A stretch of DNA of 64,000 bases from Epiperipatus broadwayi. Lineage: Eukaryota; Onychophora; Udeonychophora; Euonychophora; Peripatidae. A model generated the notes under the pieces. The model saw only the letters and a program-made list of their open reading frames with translations. It made no database searches and was not told where the DNA came from. This document shows, one piece after another, positions 36,241-48,999 of this stretch (the first letter of the stretch is position 1; the number at the start of each line of letters is the position of its first letter). The position numbers and the translations under genes were made by a program. Location of the stretch: contig JAQFVV010006197.1 in assembly GCA_028023455.1 (NCBI GenBank), positions 20,333,254-20,397,253 on the forward strand, in the 5' to 3' direction.

Positions 36241-36940
36241 TAGCACCTTCCCATTTGTTTTTTCCTATGCATTTCTAACATAAGAGACCATCAACAACAT
36301 TGAATAATTTCATGGAAATATAAATAACCAATTTCACAAAAAGAACCTAAATCTTGGAATAAATTTTCCTTCATTCTCTGACTATCTCATAAACTAATAA
36401 CATATGCATTGATACTTATAATGTTAGTGTTAGAACCCTCTCTCTTCATTAAATAAACTGCTTAACAGTACAAAGAACAGAATATCACCTCAGCAGACTC
36501 TTCAGATTGTTTATAAAATTTCATGCACTGTCCCTATGTGCAGCATTGTATAGATCATGGTGAATCACAGGCCAATATTTCCATAAGGATAGTCCAGCAT
36601 AAGTATCTGTATAACAGAGCAAAAATAGAGCTCTGAACACAGATCAATATTTCTGACCATGAACACATATCATGTATTTTATCCAAGTAAGATAAAAACA
36701 TTTTGTACTGAAAGAGATGTCAGGAAACAGAAATTTAAGGAAGCATAGGCCATCGATCGAGACCTCTATGTGATTAATAAAAAAAGAACCAAGCAATTCA
36801 TTATCAAAACAATTAAACTTATAAATATCTAATTTACATAATGCACAATATGTTTTAAAGTTGTTTTATGAACTTGAACCAGTTGAGCACTATGAATCTG
36901 ATGGATTAGTCAAAAGCATGCTCAGTGAATAATATACTTT
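36241..36940 (+). pseudogene. 5'-truncated PLE copy opposed to the 34.2-36.2 kb copy
   Basis: The segment 36290-36935 is the inverted relative of 34195-34860: for example aaaagcatgctcagtgaata near 36912 pairs with tattcactaagcatgctttt near 34198. It holds only the PLE linker, the GIY-YIG relic (KISCTVP near 36520 and, after frame damage, a decayed region) and the 3' tail. With the minus-strand copy it forms a pair with both 3' ends outward, the same layout as the 13.45-14.36 kb palindrome, but with diverged arms and therefore older. Confidence 0.72.
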
Positions 36941-37269
36941 TATCCCTTTTCTTGTTATATGTATATAATGTAAAATTAATATTAGTTAGCACAAGAAAAA
37001 TCTTTTAATGTTTTAGAATATCATCTTTTTTTTTCACTCTATACATATATATCCTCAGTAATATTTTAGCCTTAAATATAGTGAATTTTGCATATATAAG
37101 TGATACTCTGTCTAGTTTCAGTAACCATGCTAAGCAAATAGTCATTATTACTGATAAATGCAAAGTCTCAAGCAGAAATATTAATGAAGAAATATATATA
37201 AAAAGATTTTAAGTAATGCTATATATTTTATATGCTTAAATATTTATTATCACTTACTATATATATATA
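36941..37269. other. Spacer
   Basis: AT-rich interval with no recognisable gene or element. Confidence 0.4.
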
Positions 37270-37942
37270 AAACCATTAGAAACCAGTCAACACTTAGACA
37301 ATCCTAATATAGATAACAATCAAGAATTTCAAACTGTTGCCAAGGCAATCTCCTTTTTAGCAACAGAGGTGAAACCCCACCTCTATCAATGGTCCCATAT
37401 ATTTATATAGACACTACAGATTGCAACTTGTCTACATACATTGAAATTATTGATAAAAAGAAGTTTAAATAAACCTCCTTAAACAGATAAATGTAACCTG
37501 TTCTGAATGCAGACTAATAAATAGTCAATTATAACATTACAAATTTGCAATTATAATTTTCAAATTGCATCTAAAGTATTAATTAAATAATAAGTGTAAT
37601 AATGCTCAAAGCTAAATGGATTTATAAGTAATCATTAAAAACCAGTCAACACTTAGACAATCCCAATATAGATAACAATCAAGAATTTCAAACTTGTCAA
37701 GGCAACATCAATTAATAGTCCCAAAGATTTATATAGACACTAAAGATTGCAACTTGACCACAGAGATTGAAATTATTGATAGAAAGATGTTTAAATATAC
37801 CTCCTTAAACAGATAAATATAACCTGTTCTGATTGCAGACTAATAAATAGTCAATTATAACATTACAAATTGCAATTATAATTTTCAAATTGCCCCCAAA
37901 GTATTACTTAAATTATAAGTGTAATAATGTTTAGACTAAATG
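37270..37942 (+). repeat. Tandem duplication, period about 359 bp
   Basis: Copy 1 (37270-37628) and copy 2 (37630-37942) share aaccagtcaacacttagaca (37281 and 37640), gataacaatcaagaatttca, tccttaaacagataaat and aataaatagtcaattataac, with over 90 percent identity outside indels. Copy 2 lacks about 45 bp present in copy 1 (the region with gaggtgaaaccccacctc, itself a short palindrome). No reading frame is conserved. Confidence 0.75.
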
Positions 37943-39029
37943 TCAATTTATACATGCAAATCTAGTGTAATCAATGATTATCAATGCATGTTTATACACA
38001 TGAGAATATGCTAATATATTTGCAAATATTCACTTTAATTGTGCTTTGACAAAAATACACCTTATCCAGTAATAAATATTGTTTTAGAGCAAAATTTATT
38101 ACCATAATATTTGATAATTATCTGCAGACTCTTGTAGAATATATTTCCTTATATACTGTCTATGGTATATACATATATTATAATTATTCTTAAATATACA
38201 TATATTCTACATTATCAGTGGTTAAATTCCTTTTTTTATTTTATTTTACAGAGAACATTAAATGTATGCATAATTTAATGATAAAATTAATTTGGTGTGG
38301 TTCAGTGTAGTAATAAAGTGATATAATTGAAAGCTAAAAGTTCCTGGATCAAGCTCATATATTTTATATTAATTATTAATATTTTACATGCAATAAATAG
38401 ATCAGGATTAGTCAAATGAATAAATACTTCAGGAGTTACATGTGGCTCATTAACATGCATCATGAAAATACATGGCCTAATCTTTTTGCATTACAATCTC
38501 AAAAGTAAATAATACATTTTCAAATTTTATAATTATTTACAAGTTATAAACTAAGTCTCTTATTTAAACATAAACTTAATATTCAAAATGAAATTTGTTA
38601 ATACCAAACATCTTAAGTTTATTGACATTTTGCTCTTACGATAATCAAACTAGATCAGTACTAAAAGATACATTACAAGTGAATTCTAATAAGAAATTCT
38701 ACTATTACTGCTTGTAGTTCATACTTTTTTTTCTTTTCTTTAAATTTAAAAATTGAATGAACAAAATTATAAGATCATTTATAGTAATTCCCAATAAATA
38801 TACATCATGACAAAAAATGAACTGATTCTGTATATGGAAATTATATATAATAATGATATAAACATGTTTCAATTAGTTAGTTTCATTCAACTCAATTTTA
38901 TATAGGCACCACCTGACTTCAGATATCAGGAGATGGATTTGTTATCTTTAAACAATATTTGCTTGATATAATGATGATGATCACTACTGTAACAGTAAGA
39001 ATTGTCCCTCCATGTAACAAAATCTAAAC
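37943..39029. other. Spacer with a weak SINE-like head
   Basis: At 38288-38360, ggtgtggttcagtgtagta and cctggatcaagctc sit about 50 bp apart like degenerate A and B boxes of a tRNA-derived SINE; support is weak. The segment 38430-38600 (gttacatgtggctcatt, then ttataattatttacaagtta) resembles 58560-58690 and 53800-53950, an old dispersed repeat. There is no gene. Confidence 0.35.
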
Positions 39030-41695
39030 ACAGGTAAAATACACTAAAGCTGATCGAATCCGGATGCTGGGATCCAGAATCCAACCAACATTCAATCCTT
39101 TCACCTCTGCTCAGCGATCTAATATCCTATGGATGACATTTCTCAACTTACACAGACATTCAATTTAACCTCGGTCTGGCAATCACTCAGCGTAAAACAA
39201 AAGACTCATAATTTAACTAATTTAGCACTGATTTGGTCAGATATACACACATATGACTAAGTAATTAATTAAAATATCAATGATTGGTTATGAAATTTAA
39301 TAGAATGATCTATATATAGATAAAATGATGTATGTGCAAATAAATCTAGAGTTGGATAAAATAAACTCACGGACAATAAAAATATGAAAACGAGTTATAA
39401 TTTTAAATATTATTAATTTAATAAAACAATAACAAATAGTAAATCAAAATATACACAATTATGTTACGAGAACGTGAGAGATTACGCTCACAAGCATTGC
39501 ATAAGTAATGAGATTAACATTACATATCTCATTATAAGTGTTCAATAAAATGTAGTGTGATATGAAAGTTTATGCCTATATTAATATGCCAAATTCCTAG
39601 CTCTTATGTAGTCTGCTAGATCATACAGAACTTTATAGCCAAAGTTATATAGCTAACTTAATAGTGCTCCTATGGTGTCTATATATATATATATATATAT
39701 ATCTAGTTAAGTCAAGCATATAATCAAGCTCAGAGATATGCAGGTTAGCATGTTAACCTAGATTAGGGTATACACTAATGCTAGAAAAGCATTTAATATA
39801 AAAGGAGAGAAAACTGGTTTATAATAGGTTTACCTATATACTCTATGGCACATATTAAAATATTAATAAAGCTAGAAGATGTGAATGGGTCATTATTCAT
39901 GGGCTTCAACCTCCAAAGGCTCAGTTGCCCTACAACCAATCAACTTGCTACGAATAGGAACATCAGTAGTTCAGGGAGTCGGATAAGCATTAATTATGAA
40001 TAATCTAGGTCCTTGTGCCCTAGTTCTAAAAGTGTGTGCTTTACCTGAACTAAGTGGATAAGTGTGGCCTCTGCCAGCAACTCATCAAGAACCATGCAGC
40101 AAGCAGATAATTGTACATTGCGTGCTTTGTAAGGACACATCCGCAACTTATACATATATAACACAAATATGAAAAATTATATTAGCATGCCTTAAAAATA
40201 GATAGCGTCTATTTGCATATCTATACAACCCAGTTCTCAAATTTAGTATTTCAAATATACTATTTAGGGACTAAATTAATTAGTAACCTAGTTTAATATT
40301 ATCACCTGCGTCTCAACATATACAAATCTAAGGAGGACAAAGCATATTTGAGGGATAATTACGAATAAAACATTAAAACATGCTTTGAGAATATCTCTGT
40401 GGCTAGTTCCTATGATGTACGAGTTACACATATAAACAGTTATAATTTATAACTAGAGTTAAGCAAACTACAATTTTAACTAGATAATGACTGATTATTA
40501 GAATATTAATACCCTAAATTAATCAGTAAAATAATAGTATGATCTCAAAACAGCGAGTGAGAAAGAAAAATTAATAATTCAATTATTTATTATAGTGAAG
40601 ATTTGAAATTATCTTCACAGATCGATAAGCTAAAATTACATTTATAAATACTTGCAGTTTCGAGTTATTTGGCATATCAAACACATATAATATTAAAATG
40701 TTACAATTATAGAATGCATTGAATAGATTAGAAATAGGCACAAAAGACTGCAGAAAATTATACATTTAGTTTAAAATAGATTATTAGAGTTTTACATTTA
40801 AAAAGAGAATTCAATATCACAAGTTTTACAATCAGACAAGATTTAAACATTAGTACTTAAGTTTTCTTTCCAGATTTTAGGAAAGGTACTTGGGAAAGGC
40901 AGATTTAATAAGTAGCTAGCTTTTAAAAGAAAGAATTGAAAGTCACAGTTTATAAACAGAGCTCTGAGAAAAAGTTTATCGATTTACCAGTCAGCTGTTT
41001 TCATTGCAGTTAGTTCTGGGCACTCGAGACGATAATAAGTTGACACTTTTGGCGATGATTTAAAGTTAATGGAGGTTTTTCCATGGGCTGCTTTGCTGGT
41101 GTAGGGCATTATATTTTATCAGACCAAAGTTATTTTTCCATTCCCAGTAAAGGGCAGGAAGTAGTGAGTGATTGCCTGCTCTACTCCATCATTTCAAAGG
41201 TGAAACGAACATGGGTTCTAGTTACAATTCACTTATTATATATATATATGATCAATCCCTGGTGACAGAACTTTAAGTATTTATATCTTCTAACTCTGGC
41301 CACCTGTTTATTTTTACAAGCTTGTCCACATTTACTTATTTTAGAAAAATATATTTAATAGCCAAAGCTAGTAGAAAAACCCATTTATTTTATTTTAGAA
41401 AAACATTTTTAATTATGGCAACTAATTTAGATTTTGTTTTTCCGCTTGTTTCCTCCTGCTGTTTATTGCAATAATGCTATAAAATTCTGCGAAATTGTTA
41501 TTAACATTTTAGATTTATAAAATCAACTTCAAGCTATTTTAGGACTATTGCGTGATCTCATTTAGAAGTTGTTTACAAAAATCAAATGTTATCTTGGAAA
41601 AGTTACTTTGATAATTAGTAGAAAACTGATTTTATTACCATACATGCAGAATAACAATGGAAAGGGCTTATATACATATACAATTTCAATAATAT
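39030..41695. other. Spacer with somewhat higher GC content
   Basis: Two patches (39040-39200 and 39890-40140) and 41010-41240 are richer in GC than the rest. In the first, the minus strand shows gctgagcagaggtgaaagg and ggattcgatcagc about 50 bp apart, possibly another degenerate tRNA-like head. An (AT)11 run lies at 39681-39702. The frame at 41083-41265 has no recognisable domain. No gene can be supported. Confidence 0.35.
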
Positions 41696-41875
41696 AATAA
41701 AATTGGCTAAATAATTTAAACTAAAATATTTCTTAAAGTAGAAATATTTATAAAATGAATGCATATCTGTAATATATACTAATAACATAACAATAAAATT
41801 GGCTAAATAATTTAAACTAAAATATTTCTTAAATTAGAAATATTTATAAAATGAATACATATCTGTAATATATAC
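41696..41875 (+). repeat. Tandem duplication, 84-bp unit, 96-bp period
   Basis: The unit at 41696-41779 is repeated at 41792-41875 with two substitutions (aaagta to aaatta and gcatat to acatat) and a 12-bp spacer. The low divergence indicates a recent local duplication. Confidence 0.8.
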
Positions 41876-43385
41876 ATATACTATTAAATTACAGACTTAC
41901 CGTTCACATACATATACATGATATTGCATATATAATAATTTAAGGTTGTTTAAATGGGTAATCAGAGAGGGTTTAAATCTGACATATAGATAGATGTAGG
42001 GGTAAAATACATGAAACAGGCAAGTGAATAAAACAGACTGTTTACTACATAACACCTTTTTGAAATATTTGGCTACATCATGAAGAACATAAATTACTCC
42101 TGATAAATGGGCATGAAATAAATATGCAGACCAGACAGCAACAATAGTTTAATTACAGAATATAATTGTCAGTCAAAATTGTTTCTACAATCTCATATTA
42201 TTTAGTTCACATGCATGAAGAAAAACAATAACTATTTATAAAGTTTTGAAGATTTCTTTAATCAAATTTAAACATTAATCTTCATTACATTTATAATATT
42301 AATAGTATTATAATCGAGTACATTTTCTGTACTGTCAACCCCTGACCTCTAATATATTTAAAATACAATTCTGCATATAGTCGAATTTGCAAATATAAGA
42401 CATTTATTTCATATTTCCGGCAGACACGTTTCTCTAATAAGAGATAGTTATCACTGATTTTTTTTTAAAGATTAACTCTAGAGAATAGCACTTCGATCTG
42501 AATCCTGATTTAATAAAACTCTGTCTTCTATTGAGATGGCTCATTTGAAACTGATCCCTAAATCTATAAAACAAAATTACTAATGATATTTCCCATATAA
42601 ATACAAAAATATTTTTAATTATTTGACAGTAAACAAATAACTGCATATATATTATAAGCTCATCTATGCACAATCTAATAGTAATGAAAAGAAGGGCTAA
42701 CTAAGAACAAATGAACCCAATTGAGACAATTAAATCAATATTTACTTTCATTATTTAACATTTGGATACTTTATATTATCTTTTTTTATTGACAACATTT
42801 CTAAACATTTTTAACAATGAAAACTTTACAAATTTTGATTTTGAACTGCAGCCAGAATATTTGTGAAAGCTTAATAACAAATGCAGCTTTTTTTTTTTGT
42901 AAAACAAAACATTTATTTCATAAATTTTGTTCAAATTAAATAAACTTAAAATGATTACAATAAAGGCTAAACAATTTTTTTTTTAACAAAACACTCACTG
43001 AAGTTAAAATAAACTTAAAATATCTTAGGATTTCTTCAAATGGCAAGAATTATTGATTTCATTTTTAACTGGCATAATGTCAGATTCCAGATGTCCATAG
43101 TAGATTAACAGTTGGCAGCTTTTTCCTTTTTTACTCACTCAGCATAATAGAGGTCCAATGTTGCTTGAATAAAGTAAGAATCCAGATTGCAGAATGACTG
43201 GTATGTGATAACTTGCCATAAGTTTTACTTTTCTGTTTTTGAACACTTCAATCCAGTTTTCCAACATGTTTGATCTTATTTTTTTTGACACCATTTTATT
43301 TTAATTATAAGATTTTGAAAAACACTTTAATTGTCTGAATTCTTTTCTTGTTTTCAAATCTCTTATTTAACAGTCTTAATCATTT
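41876..43385. other. Spacer
   Basis: AT-rich DNA with no recognisable gene or element. The frame at 42434-42673 is not recognisable as any family. Confidence 0.45.
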
Positions 43386-43490
43386 TTAACTAGTTAGATG
43401 TCACATGTCATATTGAATTTTTAAAAAAACTGACCTGAGACACAATTTTCACAATAACTTCAGTTTTAATAATGTTAGAGCAAAACATTT
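43386..43490. repeat. Dispersed repeat, copy 3 of 3 (fragment)
   Basis: Contains taactagttagatgtcac, catattgaatttttaaa, gacctgagacacaatttt and aataatgttagagcaaaaca, in the same order as at 9180-9285 and 12565-12650. The similarity stops after about 100 bp, so this is either a truncated copy or marks a modular end of the repeat. Confidence 0.65.
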
Positions 43491-46400
43491 ATCCCTTGTA
43501 TCAATTAGCTTGTCATAAGTGGAAGAAAAATTTCCTTTGAGCCCACTTTCTTGTTTTATATAAAAAAGACTAGCTAATTGATCTGATATTCTTCAGTTCC
43601 TCTCTAGACCCTCTCATTGAAGCTCACCTGGTTAGAGTAGATTAAGTTTTAATTTGGTTAAAAAATAGTCTATAAAAGCTAGAAATGATAGTAATATAAA
43701 TGATTTAACTTCATACAAATTGTATAGGATCATCATAGTAAAATACACCTATTATTCTTGCTAACTCATATTCATGACGGAAGTTTTTCTTCAGAGGAAA
43801 ATTATATAACTTTTAAAATAAAACTAAATATAAAGCAAAACATTTAATTCCACTGAAAAAATTTCTAAAACAATATTACATGATAATAGATTTCATAATT
43901 TTTAACAAATCAGGCATCAGTGAAAAAAAAAATGGAATGGATTATTGCTCAGGATAAGAAGTTTAAGCGCCAGAAATGACAAACTGGGCTGTGATCCATA
44001 GATTTTGAGGTCAAGGGCATAATGAGACTATGCATTTTTTCAATTTTATTCTATTCCTCTTATTAGTGAATAATGAATTATATCTGCTCTAGTCACATAA
44101 TTATTGCTACAATTCCTCCTCAAACTCTTCTGATTATATAATAGACTAAAGTCATCTCCTTTATATAACAAAATGAGCTACACAATTTATATTTCCACTT
44201 CTAATTGGATCAGCATTGAATAGTCTTTAATTTATTAAACAATAAGTTCCTTCATTCAATTTGATTACAAAAAGTTCTCAAAAGCATTTTATATAATAGT
44301 ACAGCTAACTGCTTTCTGTGGAAAAGGAAAAAATAAAAAATAGAGCTGAACCATACAGACTCTAGAGTCTATCACTTTATCAACTGCACTAAACATGCAG
44401 GATGATAACATTGGCATTATTAATTTTTGTCAAGTGCTGTGCTTAGGCTAATGATAGTCAGGTCGTAAATAGCTTAATGGCCTTTAGATTTGAAAGTCTT
44501 CTGAAAATAACAAATAAAAAATGCTTAACTGAGAGTACTTCCTGCTGTCTTGTAAGATAAAATGTTGGTTCTTTAAAGGCTAAGTACTGTTTTCTTATAC
44601 ATAATTTTTCCATTTCTTTTTTCAATCACTTAAATAGAACTCAAGTCATTATAAATATATCATGCCATTAGTCATCCCAATACTAATATTGATAATGGAA
44701 ATGTATCTTTGTGCAACCACAGGTACTTCCTTTGACTACATACATAGCCTTTCTGATCCCCAATTCGTTTTCCTGTTTTCTTTCAGCTCAAGCCCTGAAG
44801 AATTAGGAAGCAGTGATAGTATTAGGCCTTTATGAACTGGTAATATTGCCTGTGACCTTTGCTCAAAGCAATGCAATCACTGATTCAATTTGGGACTGGA
44901 TCCAAGATAGAAGATTCAACTGAAAACTAATGTATATTTAGACAGTAGTATTTAGGAATTCCCATGCCTATCATGCAAGTAGAAAGGACCTACAAAATGT
45001 GATCTAAAATTGACCAGGATAGATTATAATGCATAGTGGATTACTTATTACAACAACAAAAATAATATTACCAGTATTTGGGATAAGCAGGAAATAGAAA
45101 ATATGTGGGATTTTACTTAATACAAAATATGTAAGACCAGAATGGAGAATTGCACAGGTGGTCAATGTGCTGTCAAGATTTGAGATCAACATAACTACCA
45201 GTAGTGAAATTTGTCAATAAAAGGCACATATATGATGTCAGATTTACTGCAAAGTTAATTTAGTATCATATATTATTAACATTCCTCATTGAATCAATAA
45301 AAGGCCTATGATGTTAAAACTTGCTTATAATAATATTAGTATCCATTTAATTACTGCTTATTCTCCAACATAAGAGAATACAAAAAAGAAAGCTTTTATT
45401 CTTTGCTAGACAGCATTATCACAGCAATACTATCAAAAGGTCAATTTTTTCTTCTTCGAGACTTCATTAACAAATAGTGAATTTTAGGAAATTTGAAATA
45501 ATGATATTGGTACTGTAAATTCAAATGATATTTGACAATAAAAAATACAATGTACTCAAAAGAATAACAAGGGATGGTTCAACTTATATCAATGCTCTCA
45601 AATTCTTACCCACGAACATCATGAACAAAATGTGGAAATCTACAATCTATCTCAGCTGTGTACTCTCACAGCTTGAATCTTTATTATCATTAACATTACA
45701 CATAAGCATACATTCCTTAAATAAGTATCTGGACTTATCAATATAAGAATATCTTAAATGCATTAAAATAAATCAATAGTACATCAGAGTTTTGTAATAT
45801 TTGAGTAAGAATTTTGGTACATATTTTTTGTTCAACAAGAATAAACAATTGCTGTTAGTAAATACTTAGTAATAAATGATGTTACAGGAATAATTCTTAT
45901 CATCATTAATATCCCAAGTCATCTTAACTTTTGAAGCAATTTTAATTAGATGTATATCAAGTTTCTAACCACATAAAATGCTACATCCTTCATTGGAGAT
46001 GAACAACTCATTTGTGCCATCATTTGTTGAAGCTTTTTATGTTTTCCCATGCCACTTAAAATTATTTTACTGTATATATGTTAATATTTGTATATAATTT
46101 GTTATTAAAAAAGATTTTATTATTTTAAAAAAATCTGTTAGTAAATTTTTGCACAATATATGAATTAATTATTACTAACATTTTGTAAATCACTATAAAG
46201 GTTATGAATACATCCAGACTCAAAACAATGACATTTAATAGATTATAGTAAGGAACCAGAATTTAAGACAAGTTTGTGTTATACGAGCATTTATAAATAC
46301 AAATTGTTGGGTAGCTCATAGATTAGTATGTTCCAAGATTAAAAAAATATACGAGTTAAAAAAATGGTATCATTCCAATCATATTCACAAAAAAAATTGA

Positions 46401-46559
46401 TGTTCATTTTTTAAGAATATCTACTGAAGAACAAAATTTTCTTTAGAAATATGCTAAATAGACAAGTAAATCTATTCTTGGGTTCACTAAAAACAATCAT
46501 GACTACTTTTCTAAAAGTTAGATTATTCATAATTTGAAAAAAAAAAGTGGTACTTTCTG
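43491..46559. other. Spacer
   Basis: Three kilobases with no recognisable gene. The frames at 45004-45192 and 45525-45746 lack any family signature. Sequence from 46.3 kb could be decayed 5' LINE sequence, but I cannot show it. Confidence 0.45.
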
Positions 46560-48440
46560 TTTGGTGGAATTATAAATTAGATGTGGAATTTCATAATAAA
46601 TATAGAGATCTGATCAAGATCATTCTGGCTCCTTTTTTGAAGCACTGAAAGCAACATATGGACCTAAAAAATGATATCATCATCTTATCAAATCCAGAAA
46701 TGGGATTCTCCTATATAATGGCAGTAATATTCTGAATAGATGAACAAAGTATTTTAATCATCTTTTGAATAATGATACAAGAATTGAGATGATTACTTTT
46801 AATTATATACAGCTTAATAAAATCAAACCAACTCTTTGTAATTTAAAAAATGAATAGACAGAACATGTTACGAAATATTTGAGGAAATTTTAAAATATAA
46901 TAGTGATATGTTAGCTTCAAAAATATTGATTTTTTTGGGAATATATAGACCCATAGAGTTGTACTGCCTGACCTTAAGGATGCATCCATTGTTCAAATTT
47001 TAAAAATAACAGGAATAGATAAGATTACAGTAATTATCATGGAATATTATCCACTATAACAAAGGATTTTGTTGAATATATTTCTTCCAGCCATAGACAA
47101 ATGGCAACCAGAGTTTCACTATGATTTTAGAGAATTAAAAAGCCTTATGGATATAGTTTTTTTGCGATGAACATGCAAAAAAGTGTTGAGTACAAAAAAA
47201 TGATTTATATATTGATTTTATTGTTTGACTAAGGTATGTGATTGAGTTAAATGAATTTTGACTAAGATATGTGATTGAGTTAAATGAACAAGTTTATGGC
47301 ATTGTTTGAAATAGTTGATAGTGTACCAAAATTTATTTGTATTATACAGTTTCTATATGATGGAATGAGAGGAAATATTATTAGGGGTAGAAATTCTGAG
47401 ATGAAAACAATGATGTAGTCGTATTTCAACACATTTTCAGTTTTTATGACTATTGTTGCCTTTGTAATTGTTTATAGGTGGTTAATAGAACAAAGATCAA
47501 GACACAATACAGATTTTATGGTGGAATTTTTAATTTAAATTGATTAAAACAAAAACAAAAATTCCATCTTCTTGGATTCTGAATTTACAGTGTGTTGATA
47601 TTTATTCCAGTTCAAAAGAATATTTACAGAATGTACCTAATTTTAATCAGAAGATAATTTCACTCTATATACATGCACTTTAATGTTGTTTTAATATCTA
47701 AATGTTTTTCTGTTGAGTACGAAGGATATTCTCAAACCAAAGCATAAAACAGAGACTTTGAAAAGAATGGCCATCTTGTCTTTATACCTAGATTCACTTA
47801 TATAGGACAATCTAAAGCATCTTGGAATGAGAGCATGAAAATGTTTCATTAAAATTACATATGAATATTGCATTAATAAATTAAATAGAGAATGTAATTT
47901 TCAGCACATTTTAAAATTTTGGTTTTCAAGTTTTTTATTAGTCAGTGTAAAAAAAAAAAATCATCCGTAACTTTCAGCTAGGAGAGTTGCCAACTTGAAT
48001 ATTTAAATCCAATTTAAATACTTTGGTGATTACATAAGTATAAAGATAGATTTACATGTTAAAGTACAACACAGACTTCAAAGTGCTGCTCCTGCTTTTA
48101 ACAAATTATAGAGTATTTTATCACCAGGATAAACTACTTTAACTAAGTTAGCTTAAATAGAGCTGTTATTTTACTTAATATATTGTTTGAAAGCAAGATT
48201 TGGAAAGCATTTTTCATAAAATTCTAAAAATATAATGGCAAAATCATAAAACCAATAAATATATTCCTTAACTTATGGGTGAGTTTCTATAGAGTCTATA
48301 ATTATAAAACCTCATCTTTGTTGGATTGGATACTAAAATAAATGAATAAATCAAAGCTTCCTAAAAATGTGTTTTATAGTGAACTCGAGTGTAACTTCAT
48401 GGGAGAGGTAAACCCAGTATATATATATATTGCAATGATT
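46560..48440 (+). pseudogene. LINE reverse transcriptase relic, plus strand
   Basis: The order of blocks fits the endonuclease-RT type of non-LTR retrotransposon. SGSFFEALKATYGPKK lies near 46627-46672. One uninterrupted frame region around 46964-47168 reads LPDLKDASIVQILKI, then (past one stop) QRILLNIFLPAIDKWQPEFH, DFRELKSLMDIVF; these correspond to the RT blocks K-D-A-x-I-V, G-K-I-L-A-R and the following F-R. Then VPKFICIIQFLYDGMRGNI (about 47320-47380), FKYFGDYISIKIDLHVK (about 48015-48065), and KLPKNVFYSELECNFMG (about 48351-48405). Stops and frameshifts are numerous and the active-site YADD cannot be seen. The copy is dead. Confidence 0.75.
47225..47290 (+). repeat. 33-bp tandem duplication inside the LINE relic
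   Basis: The unit starting ttgactaaggtatgtgattg at 47225 is repeated at 47258 with one substitution (ggtatg to gatatg). The length, 33 bp, equals 11 codons, and the sequence corresponds to the L-T-K-A-F-D-x-V block of the RT. It arose after the RT frame had already decayed or without selection against it. Confidence 0.8.
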
Positions 48441-48999
48441 ATTTCAAAGACTATGGTAGAAAATAAAAAAATACATTGCAAAGCTATAATTAGACATGAT
48501 ATCTAAGTATTTCATAAAGAAAAGTTTACTGCTGAAAAAATTAAGACAACATAACAAAATATTAAATAACCAGAAAAATGAACTAGCGCATTCTATATAT
48601 GGATGTATCTATTTGTATTTCTCAGACTGATTTATATAATCATTGCAAAACTTTTTTCTACAGCAGTTTTTTTTTCCTTTCTCTCTCTTTCTTTCATTGG
48701 AGTCAGAATGGCCACATTCGTTTAAGTATATGGTTCTTAATATATATATTAAAATACGTATATTTTCATTAATTTTTTTGTCAACTTGTAGATTATAAAA
48801 TTAAAAAAAAAAAAACAATATTTAAATATTAAATCACAAAAAAATTAATTTATTTTTTTCAAGTTTTATTGTTCATAAGAGAAGGTAGAAGCATTAAAAA
48901 AGTAATCAGTTTTATTCAATTGGCATTACTTTGCATGCATTTTTAAAAAATTATTTTCCAAACTTATATATATATTTTAAAATATTAAAAATCAAAAGA
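48441..48999. other. Spacer
   Basis: AT-rich interval with a short CT-rich tract near 48675-48695 and an A run near 48804-48816. No gene. Confidence 0.4.

Noticed and set aside
45525-45746. 73-codon plus-strand frame as a gene
   Set aside because: No domain, no related copy and composition like the AT-rich background; frames of this length are expected by chance over 64 kb.
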